From Stentor roeselii (Eukaryota > Ciliophora > Heterotrichea > Heterotrichida > Stentoridae): a stretch of 64,000 nucleotides of DNA. Positions within the stretch are counted from its first letter, which is position 1, and each line of letters begins with the position of its first letter. Position numbers and translations under genes: made by a program. Of this stretch, positions 19,771-26,709 are shown in pieces. Under the pieces are notes generated by a model. It saw only the letters and a list, made by a program, of their open reading frames with translations, searched no databases and was not told where the DNA came from. The stretch spans positions 1-64,000 of the forward strand of contig RSEH01000144.1 of assembly GCA_006503475.1 (NCBI GenBank), given 5' to 3'.

Positions 19771-19795
19771 TTATAACTTTCTATCTATTATCTAC

Positions 19796-20137
19796 CTAGT
19801 CAGTCAGTCTTTTCATTACAGCGATGAACTCTCGAATGTCTACCTGGCCGTCGTGGTTTTTGTCGACTATCGATAACAAATGTTGAAGCTTCTCGTCTGA
19901 AAAGCCGTGGCCTGAGACTTGCTCCATCACTGTCTTTATCTCCAGTGGGCTTAAAGAACCGTTCTTGTTTCGGTCAAACAAGTTGAATAACTCTTCAAGA
20001 CGTGAGTTGTCGTGACGGGTTAAGAAAACAAGTAAGATCTCGTTGAATGTAGCTATTTCGGATTCGCTTAGGGGTCGGGATTCAGATGATAGACCAGTTG
20101 GAGAGGATTCGACTAGGTTCACTTGTGCTTCTTCCAT
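19796..20137 (-). CDS. Small EF-hand protein (two hands)
   Basis: 113 aa. An acidic, Ser-rich N-terminus (1-28) is followed by one EF-hand pair. Loop 1 is DRNKNGSLSPLE (55-66) and loop 2 is DKNHDGQVDIRE (92-103). Both have Asp/Asn at positions 1, 3 and 5, Gly at 6 and Glu at 12, so both should bind Ca2+. It equals one lobe of a calmodulin/centrin-type protein and is shorter than four-hand members, so it is probably a Ca2+ sensor that binds a partner helix. It is the middle of three head-to-tail minus-strand genes with gaps of 47 and 25 nt. Confidence 0.85.
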   Translation of the reverse strand: MEEAQVNLVESSPTGLSSESRPLSESEIATFNEILLVFLTRHDNSRLEELFNLFDRNKNGSLSPLEIKTVMEQVSGHGFSDEKLQHLLSIVDKNHDGQVDIREFIAVMKRLTD

Positions 20138-20184
20138 TTATTTAAAAATTTTGGAAGAATTATTGTTTGCTATAAACTACGAGT

Positions 20185-20661
20185 TTAATCAAGTACTCGT
20201 TTCTTATGCCACTTAGTCTTCTCAGCAATAATCCCCTGATTAGTAAGTCCATCCAAAATATTTTTACTAACAAGCAGTGCCTGATTAGTAGTTTTAAAAA
20301 CGCTTTTCTGGCTACAAGCAGTGCGATCTCCAATTTCAAACTGACTAGCATTTCGATAAGGAGCGACATAGTCGGCACTAGGAAGTCTATTCCGATAAGA
20401 GTTGGGGTCATAAGCGACGAGTGGCTTTCCAGGCATTCCAGCGTGCATACTTGAATGAACCTTGTAAGTAGCTCCTGAATGACTGACAGTTTCCGTAGAC
20501 CTGCTTTGATTGACCCAAGAGTTAGGCGCCTTGTAGCCTGTTTTCGTCACCGGAAAAGAAACAGCGACTGTTTGGCCGTTTTTGGTTGAAACGTATTGGC
20601 AGGAGTCTACTCTGGTCGTTTGGAAGAACTTCGGAGATTTGGTCGATTTCAGTGAATCCAT
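20185..20661 (-). CDS. Unknown basic protein, 158 aa
   Basis: 158 aa, rich in Ser, Thr, Asn and Lys, without membrane segments or coiled coil. Short aromatic or glycine-containing patches (TKTGYKAPNSW, SGATYKVHSSMHAG, LPSADYVAPYRN) resemble those of extended microtubule-associated proteins, but I recognise no family. It starts with ATG in an ATAAATG context and ends at TAA 20185-20187. It is first in a three-gene minus-strand run and divergent from the gene at 20752. Confidence 0.65.
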   Translation of the reverse strand: MDSLKSTKSPKFFQTTRVDSCQYVSTKNGQTVAVSFPVTKTGYKAPNSWVNQSRSTETVSHSGATYKVHSSMHAGMPGKPLVAYDPNSYRNRLPSADYVAPYRNASQFEIGDRTACSQKSVFKTTNQALLVSKNILDGLTNQGIIAEKTKWHKKRVLD

Positions 20662-20751
20662 TTATATAACGTCCGCTGGAGGATATGGATTGGTGGAGTA
20701 TTCATTCTAATGTTCGATAAATGAGGTTAAGTAGATGGAACACAGGCATGA

Positions 20752-21411
20752 ATGAAAGATATATCAATTATTTGTATGTCGGGGAGAAAGAGTAAAAAAC
20801 GGAATGTGTCACTTTGTCAGACTTCGAAGAGTCCTAGGTCTTGTACTTGTAAGTCTGTTTGTACTTCTAGAGTTAATACTAGTCCTTCAGGCCGTACCCC
20901 GAAATTCTTTAAAACTTCAGTTAAAAAGTCCGATCCTTCAACAGACCCAATTTCACGTTCAGGCTGCAACACTCCAACTTACTCATGCCCAACACACCTA
21001 GAAGTGATTGACAGACTTCGAAAAATCAGCAACATCAACCGAATAATGCCTTTCAGTCCAGAGATCCCTCCAGCAGTTCTACGTAAGACCCATTTAGCAT
21101 TTTCAAAGCCAAGTCTTTCACTTATGACAAGAATGAAAAATCGTAAAGAAAAAATCGAGTTTCCTTTGCCTGAAGAGAAGAAAATGGATGAGTTTTTGAA
21201 GAGAATCAAAGAAACTGAAAGAATTATTCGACAAGAACAAGGATTTGTTGGAAAAATTCGAAAGTTTAAAGCGAAAATACAACTGGACCATTCAATTCAA
21301 AGAGAAGAGACACCGAAACTGAAAAGGATTAAAAAAAGGAAAAACTCGACACCGACGAAGATTCTTCGATCAGGGATCAATGCGAGGTTTTGTTATAAAA
21401 GTAATAGTTAA
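20752..21411 (+). CDS. Unknown basic protein with a cysteine-rich start
   Basis: 219 aa as written. A second possible start is Met9 (MSGRKSKKR) at 20776, and upstream composition does not decide. Residues 15-75 hold seven cysteines without a clear metal-binding spacing. The middle is a charged helix (EEKKMDEFLKRIKETERIIRQ), and the C-terminus is Lys/Arg-rich. No family is recognised. The high charge suggests a cytoskeletal or nucleic-acid partner (inference only). It converges with the small gene at 21416, only 4 nt away. Confidence 0.65.
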   Translation: MKDISIICMSGRKSKKRNVSLCQTSKSPRSCTCKSVCTSRVNTSPSGRTPKFFKTSVKKSDPSTDPISRSGCNTPTYSCPTHLEVIDRLRKISNINRIMPFSPEIPPAVLRKTHLAFSKPSLSLMTRMKNRKEKIEFPLPEEKKMDEFLKRIKETERIIRQEQGFVGKIRKFKAKIQLDHSIQREETPKLKRIKKRKNSTPTKILRSGINARFCYKSNS

Positions 21412-21415
21412 GCTA

Positions 21416-21577
21416 TCAGCAGAATGTCTTGTAATATAATTGCTTCTTCTGGCCTTTTGAACGAAAAGTTACTACTGTGATGTTGCATCGGTCTTTTTGG
21501 TAGTCTGAGTCTGAAACGATCTCTATTGCAGTGGTTTTTCCAACTTTTTGAAAATTATGACTCAGACCGCAGCCCAT
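21416..21577 (-). CDS. Small acylated-type protein, 53 aa
   Basis: A 54-codon minus-strand frame from ATG 21575-21577 to TGA 21416-21418. The product starts MGCGLSHNFQKVGK: Gly2 with Ser6 fits N-myristoylation and Cys3 fits palmitoylation. It continues with a well-balanced, protein-like sequence (TAIEIVSDSDYQKD, CNITVVTFRSKGQKK, LYYKTFC). Two signs favour a real gene: the ATG follows ATAA as in neighbouring genes, and the DNA upstream (21580-21840) is G/T-rich on the plus strand, like the leaders of other minus-strand genes here. The function is unknown; it may be a small membrane-tethered protein. Confidence 0.6.
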   Translation of the reverse strand: MGCGLSHNFQKVGKTTAIEIVSDSDYQKDRCNITVVTFRSKGQKKQLYYKTFC

Positions 21578-22257
21578 TTATAAAGACCATTAAAATTCGT
21601 AGAGATTTGATAATTTTAAAGATTTATTTGAATTATTTGGAGACTCTATTGTGGATTGTATATCGTTGAAAATTTTAAATTTTTTAGGGAGTTAGAGGGA
21701 TGAAGGTTGGAAGTTGGTTAGTGATTGAAGTTTGTTATTTTATTGATTCTGGTGATATTTAATTATTATACTTTTTCTAGGGTTTAAGATGTGGGTTGAG
21801 AATTACTTTTCAGTATTTATGTTTTTATTTAACCTATCCATTTAGAGTGCTAATTTATAGTTGATTAATAGTTCTGAATCAAAATTTTTAAATTATAGAG
21901 ACAATAATCATATATAACCCAAACTCTAATCTTGTAGCTTTCAGGTTAAATACCTAAAATTTAAACTATATCAAGAATGATGAACCAAATATTCTTTTCA
22001 AGCCTAAAATTAATCTATTATAAAAACTTGGCAACTCTTAGTATTGAACAAATTTCATCGAATAACACCCAAACTCTAAAAGCATGAATAAAACTCAAAC
22101 CTTTCAAAAATCCTCGAAAACCCTAAAAAGCCCCGAAATCATCAAAATTCCTCTTAATATTTTTCCATATTCATCTAGATATAAAAATATGAATGGAAAA
22201 CCCTGAAAACTCTCTCCAGTAGCCAAGAAGAAAAAAGCCTGTTCGGGTTTTAAATTA
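21578..22257. promoter_or_regulatory. Divergent intergenic region with a strand-composition switch
   Basis: 680 bases without a gene. The plus strand is G/T-rich to about 21800 (AGGGAGTTAGAGGG, CTAGGGTTTAAG), then mixed, then A/C-rich from 22060 to 22250 (ACACCCAAACTC, AAAACCCTAAAAAGCCCC). This suits a bidirectional promoter region serving 21577 leftward and 22258 rightward. Confidence 0.45.
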
Positions 22258-22602
22258 ATGGATAAGGTTTATAAATCGAAAATGGCACTGAAATGTCCTG
22301 CTGACAGCAAAATCAATAGCGAAGCTGAGACCTCCTCATCCAGCGAAACTTTCAATAATTTTGTAAGACGATTAGTTAAGTCCGAAGTAAAAATAGTGTT
22401 TAAAGGACTGTCAGAAGAAGGTATCCAGGCCGGAAGGAAAGATATTGATTTGACTATCAAAAAGTAATTTCTAATTAGGATCACTAAAAAGGTCGTCCTC
22501 GGGGATAAGGGCAGACATCGCATGGATCCTGGCTCTGAGGATAAAATCAAGGCGTTTGTTAAGAGCTATCTTATACAAAAGTTTGTTCATCATAAGAGAT
22601 AA
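22258..22602 (+). CDS. Unknown small protein, 109 aa (two exons)
   Basis: Exon 1 is 22258-22463 and exon 2 is 22479-22602; without splicing the frame stops at TAA inside the intron after 69 codons. The joined product is 109 aa, basic, with a Ser/Glu patch (ETSSSSETF) at about 25-32 and a basic C-terminus (FVKSYLIQKFVHHKR). No family is recognised. The exon-2 frame is protein-like and ends at TAA 22600-22602. The leader is A/C-rich, as for other plus-strand genes. Confidence 0.7.
22464..22478 (+). other. 15-nt intron
   Basis: GTAATTTCTAATTAG, phase 2, in-frame TAA. Removal joins LTIKK to ITKKVV. Confidence 0.88.
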
Positions 22603-22743
22603 CCTGTTTTTTACCAGAATGAGTTTTCTTTAGAATAGGGTTTAGTGGTTTATTTGGTTTTGAAAACTCTTCTTGCTTCCCATTTCTTGGAGGGAAACTT
22701 TCATATTGGTATCAATCCATATCACTAAAATTAAACAACATCT

Positions 22744-23793
22744 TCACTTATGAGAAATGCCATGAAGTCTCGGAATAGTTCTATAGTACATCTCAGCAGC
22801 AGCTTCCATCTGATGATCAATATCCACGCCACTTAAATTTTCCCTCGAGTACTCTTTATACATCCTAGCCTGTTCATCTCCATCATCCGAAACCATGAAA
22901 TGCGGAATATTCTGCGGTTGTTTGACAAGTGTCTCAACATCCAGTTCATGCCTCAAGAAAAGTCCAGCAGCCTTCAACAGTTCATTCGGCCTAACCTCAT
23001 TATGTCCTCCTCTAAGCACCCTGACTTCCTTCACATTCTTCAAACTACTCTGTATAAAAACGAAATGTTCAGGCGGTATCAATTCATCATCCTGAGAATA
23101 AATAAAAAAAGTAGGAATATCAAATTTTCCAGCAACTCTCACAGGTTTCAACTCATCAATATCCGCTCCAATCTTTTTCTTAATAGTTTTCCTGATGACC
23201 TTATAAGCAAGTTTTAAAAAGACATTCGGAATATAAGAAGAATGAGATTTTGCCAGGTCTAAAGCGAGTTTTTTGAATTTAGAAAAAGGACTGTCAAGGA
23301 CAAGTGCTTGAATTTTGCTTGGACTGTTGGCGCAGTATAAAATTGAAGTGACAGCTCCCATGCTACGTCCCCAAAGAGCGATTTTGCCGACTCTTCTTTC
23401 GTACCTAATAAATTCTATGATATTTGCAAGGTCGTGCTGCTCGTACCAGCCGAGACTGATGTACTTGCCTTCTGACATGCCACATCCGGGGAAGTCAAAG
23501 GTGAAAAGAGTCATGTTTCCTGTCAGGACAAAGAGAAGGTCAAGGGCGTCTAGTCGAGAACTTGAATTTCCATGAACGTAGATCACACATGGCATTATTG
23601 GGGAAATTCTTCGAGATTCAACTGGTTCAAAGTGAGAACCGTAGATTTTTTCACCTTTTATGCTGAAAAACTCGAGGTCTGTACGTTGGTAAAGCTTTTT
23701 TGATAGTTTAAACTCCTTGTCTCCAAGGTGATCGATGGAATATTCTGTTCTTGGAGGGCGGATTATCTGTTTCCAAAGCATTTTGTAGGACAT
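22744..23793 (-). CDS. Alpha/beta-hydrolase, ABHD17/ABHD13-like serine hydrolase
   Basis: 349 aa from the start at 23793 (MSYKMLWKQIIRPPR). A longer frame reaches 23940 but would overlap the divergent gene at 23845, and its extra residues are not family-like. Visible features are the oxyanion segment YVHGNSSSR (about 73-81), DFPGCGMSEG, the nucleophile elbow GRSMGAV (Ser at about 145), an acid in YSQDDELIPP and the histidine in RGGHNEV. The family removes acyl groups or cleaves ester bonds; ABHD17 members depalmitoylate membrane proteins. A cysteine-rich N-terminus, needed for ABHD17 membrane anchoring, is not present, so the substrate is uncertain. Confidence 0.85.
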   Translation of the reverse strand: MSYKMLWKQIIRPPRTEYSIDHLGDKEFKLSKKLYQRTDLEFFSIKGEKIYGSHFEPVESRRISPIMPCVIYVHGNSSSRLDALDLLFVLTGNMTLFTFDFPGCGMSEGKYISLGWYEQHDLANIIEFIRYERRVGKIALWGRSMGAVTSILYCANSPSKIQALVLDSPFSKFKKLALDLAKSHSSYIPNVFLKLAYKVIRKTIKKKIGADIDELKPVRVAGKFDIPTFFIYSQDDELIPPEHFVFIQSSLKNVKEVRVLRGGHNEVRPNELLKAAGLFLRHELDVETLVKQPQNIPHFMVSDDGDEQARMYKEYSRENLSGVDIDHQMEAAAEMYYRTIPRLHGISHK

Positions 23794-23844
23794 TTCAAGA
23801 TTATTAGAGGTAATTGGAAGAAAGATATAATGAATATTAAATAG
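23794..23844. promoter_or_regulatory. 51-bp divergent promoter region
   Basis: Only 51 bases separate the start codons of the hydrolase and the LRR-ankyrin gene, so both promoters must lie here or inside coding DNA. The sequence is AT-rich, with no known motif seen. Confidence 0.45.
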
Positions 23845-25686
23845 ATGAACAGTAATGGGCTTCTTCTCGTTTCTAGTGAAGGCGAACTGCATGTAAGGGA
23901 AGGGGAAATAGAGAAGTACAGGGAATACTTGGAAAATCAACCGAGTTCTGTGAAATCTCTTGATATGAGAAATAGTTCTTTGAAAATAATGCCAGTTTTT
24001 ATTTGTGAACTGAATAACTTACTCTCATTGGACTTACGAGAAAACCTTTTAGAGACTCTTCCAAGTAGCATAAGTTGTCTTCAATCACTGCAGATTTTGA
24101 AATTAGACTACAATCACCTGAAAGTTATTCCTGTTGAACTGTTTGAATTAGAAAACATGAGAAACTTCAGCGCGTCTCATAATCAAATAGAAATCTTAGG
24201 AAAAGGAGTGAAAAAATGGAAAAAACTGATATTTTTAGACCTGTCTTACAATGTTTTACTAGAAATTCCTAAAGCTATTGGAAAACTGCGTAATTTAAAC
24301 CTGCTTTCAATACAAAATAACAGTTTTTCATCGTTACCTCCTGTCATTCACAAGCTTGAATCTCTAAAACAGCTAAGTCTTGACTGGTTCCGATACACCC
24401 AGCCCGGCCTTCCTACAACGTTAAAAGGTCCAAACGGGGAAATATTGATAAAATCCTTACAAAACTTATCCCAACTTCACCATTCCTCAAATAATTCCGA
24501 AAACATCACAATTATCAAACTTTTATCATATTTCACTGACTTTCCAGCTTTTTCTTTAGAAAGATGTGGTTTTGGTCCGATTTCACTTCTTCATAAAGCA
24601 AGTCTCAACAATGACTTAGGAGTTGTTTCAGGTTTATTAGAAGCTGGTTGTGATATCGACCTTCTCGACTCAGAAGGTCTTTCAGCTTTCGTCATTTCGA
24701 TTCGAGATGGTTTCACAGGTATTTCAAAACTTTTACTAAAAAAAGGATGCAACGTTAATATCGGAGGAGGCATCTACGGCAGTGCTCTTCATTTAGCAGT
24801 AGCAAAAAACGACGTGGAACTAGTAAAAGAATTAGTTGAAAAGTCCTGTCGACTTGACCAGAAGAACTGTGACGGAAACACAATAATGCATATTTTGATG
24901 ATAAATTTCAATAAACATAAAACAACCAGTCAAGAAATAGGAGAAATTTTAATTCGCGCTGGAACTGACGTCAACTCTTTGAACAGGGATAACTGGGCAC
25001 CTTTGCACATTGCTTCAAGAAAAGCTCAAAATTCTGCGATTTCCTGGATTTGTAAGGTGAATTTTTCTAAACTTTCAAAGTACTCCTTCTTTGATATCAA
25101 TGTGATCGGAGGTAAACAGGACTGGACTGCTCTTCATCTCGCTGCTCATGCCGGACTTTTCAAAACTACTCAAAAACTGATAAAAGCTGGGTGTGACTTA
25201 TTCGCTGCTAACAAAATGGGAAAGACTGCAAGAGACGTCTCTAAAGGAAACTTGGCTCTTTATAAGTATTTGACTGGAATGGAAAAAGTGTTTTTGAAGC
25301 AAGGGTTGAAAGATAACCAAATCGAAACCCTTCCAAAAGGATATGAAAAAAACGAGTATAACGGAATTTACGCTGCTTTTAAAAGAAGAAATCCTGAGAA
25401 AATCAGAGAAATCTTAGAAAATACCCAAGATATTGAAGGAACTGTTAAAGCTGATGGGGTTTATCTAATTGGGAAGATTATAGAGAAACATCCGAAGGAG
25501 TACTTGAAGACCTGCAGCAAAGACAGTAATGAACTTGTCGCTCATGAGGCTTTTGAGGCCTTGGCAAGTATAAAATTCTTTGAAAAATTGATCCTTTCTC
25601 CAAAAAGCGTGATTGGGCCAAGAGCGAGCATGGGTTCTCAAGTAAGAAAAGTAAGTCGTCGAATCTCAGAGTTTTACGACGATTAA
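23845..25686 (+). CDS. Leucine-rich repeat plus ankyrin repeat protein
   Basis: 613 aa. Residues about 35-190 hold six to seven leucine-rich repeats of the LxxLPxxIxxLxxLxxLxLxxN type (LRENLLETLPSSI, LDLSYNVLLEIPKAIGKL, LSIQNNSFSSLPPVIHKL). Residues about 245-475 hold ankyrin repeats (HKASLNNDLGVVSGLLEAGCDI, SALHLAVAKNDVELVKELV, WTALHLAAHAGLFKTTQKLI). The C-terminal 130 residues are charged and not recognised. There is no membrane segment and no kinase or Roc domain, so it is a scaffold made only of repeats. Partners are unknown. Confidence 0.88.
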   Translation: MNSNGLLLVSSEGELHVREGEIEKYREYLENQPSSVKSLDMRNSSLKIMPVFICELNNLLSLDLRENLLETLPSSISCLQSLQILKLDYNHLKVIPVELFELENMRNFSASHNQIEILGKGVKKWKKLIFLDLSYNVLLEIPKAIGKLRNLNLLSIQNNSFSSLPPVIHKLESLKQLSLDWFRYTQPGLPTTLKGPNGEILIKSLQNLSQLHHSSNNSENITIIKLLSYFTDFPAFSLERCGFGPISLLHKASLNNDLGVVSGLLEAGCDIDLLDSEGLSAFVISIRDGFTGISKLLLKKGCNVNIGGGIYGSALHLAVAKNDVELVKELVEKSCRLDQKNCDGNTIMHILMINFNKHKTTSQEIGEILIRAGTDVNSLNRDNWAPLHIASRKAQNSAISWICKVNFSKLSKYSFFDINVIGGKQDWTALHLAAHAGLFKTTQKLIKAGCDLFAANKMGKTARDVSKGNLALYKYLTGMEKVFLKQGLKDNQIETLPKGYEKNEYNGIYAAFKRRNPEKIREILENTQDIEGTVKADGVYLIGKIIEKHPKEYLKTCSKDSNELVAHEAFEALASIKFFEKLILSPKSVIGPRASMGSQVRKVSRRISEFYDD

Positions 25687-25707
25687 TGCTAAGTATTGAT
25701 TAATTAC

Positions 25708-26655
25708 CTAAAGTCTCTCCCTATCATGAGGCTTATCAAAGTCCACCTGAGGTCCAGCAGGGACAATTCCAGTGCCATTGATCCAAGTGTGACTTCTGTA
25801 ATAATGTTCTTTAATATGCCTCATGTTAACAGTCTCCCTTATTCCTTCCATTTGGTAAATCTCTCTTAAATAGCTCCAGATGTTGGGAAAGTCTTGAATC
25901 ATTTTCAAGTTACACTTGAAATGACCGAAGTAAACTGAGTCGAATCGCACAAGGCAAGTGAAAAGTCTCACATCGGCTAATGTGAATCGATTTCCTGTCA
26001 AATATCTTTGGTTTGATAAAATTGATTCAACTCTTTCTAGACCGTTGAAGACCTCGGAGACTGATTCTTCGTATGCCTCTTGGGTTGATGCGAAACCACT
26101 TTTGTAGACACCGTTGTTGATCTGGTCGTATATCCATTGATTCACATCGTCTATTGAAGATTTCAAGTCAAGGGGGTAAAGGTCGGGCCCGTCGAAACAG
26201 TCGTTCAACATGATAATGATCTCAGAAGATTCATTGTTCACGATTGTGTTCGTATGCTTGTCGAATAGAACTGGAACTGTCACTCGGCAGGTTACGTCTG
26301 GCTTTGATTTTTGGTAGATCTCATATAGATGTCGAGAGTTGAAGATTGGGTCAGGGATAGCTCCTGGGTAGTCCGAAAACACCCACCCATCTTCATCAGT
26401 CATCAAGGGGTCCACGACTGAAACACCTATACAATTCTGAAGTTTCTTCAACGAGAGAAGAATTAAAGTTCGATGTGCCCAAGGACAAGCCAGCGAAACA
26501 TAAAGATGATAACGACCTGGTTCCGCTAAATACCCTGAACTTCCATCACGAGTCAACCAATTCCGAAACTGACTAGGCTGCCTAACAAACTTTCCGTCTT
26601 TCACATTCACAGTATAAGAGTTCGAGACCCATTTCCCTTCAACCAAATACCCCAT
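25708..26655 (-). CDS. Glutathionyl-hydroquinone reductase (GST superfamily, ECM4/YqjG type)
   Basis: 315 aa from the start at 26655 (MGYLVEGKWV). A longer frame to 26739 would overlap the divergent kelch gene. The family hallmarks are plain: QFRNWLTRDGSSGY, the catalytic CPWAHR with Cys57, VVDPLMTDEDGWVF, then the helical C-terminal domain (SGFASTQEAYEE, LTGNRFTLADVRLFTCLVRFD). The enzyme uses glutathione to reduce glutathionyl-hydroquinones to hydroquinones, part of quinone detoxification, in the cytosol. Length agrees with bacterial and fungal relatives. Heterotrichs carry quinone-type pigments, which makes a pigment-related role an attractive but unproven idea. Confidence 0.92.
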   Translation of the reverse strand: MGYLVEGKWVSNSYTVNVKDGKFVRQPSQFRNWLTRDGSSGYLAEPGRYHLYVSLACPWAHRTLILLSLKKLQNCIGVSVVDPLMTDEDGWVFSDYPGAIPDPIFNSRHLYEIYQKSKPDVTCRVTVPVLFDKHTNTIVNNESSEIIIMLNDCFDGPDLYPLDLKSSIDDVNQWIYDQINNGVYKSGFASTQEAYEESVSEVFNGLERVESILSNQRYLTGNRFTLADVRLFTCLVRFDSVYFGHFKCNLKMIQDFPNIWSYLREIYQMEGIRETVNMRHIKEHYYRSHTWINGTGIVPAGPQVDFDKPHDRERL

Positions 26656-26709
26656 TAAATACAACCATTCTGTGAAAATCAAAATCTTTAATAATTTTAG
26701 ACCTTTAAA
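26656..26709. promoter_or_regulatory. 54-bp divergent promoter region
   Basis: The start codons of the hydroquinone reductase and the kelch gene are separated by 54 AT-rich bases. No specific motif seen. Confidence 0.4.

Noticed and set aside
22744-23940. Longer start for the hydrolase (to 23940) and for the hydroquinone reductase (to 26739)
   Set aside because: Both extensions overlap the start of a divergent gene and add residues unlike the family.
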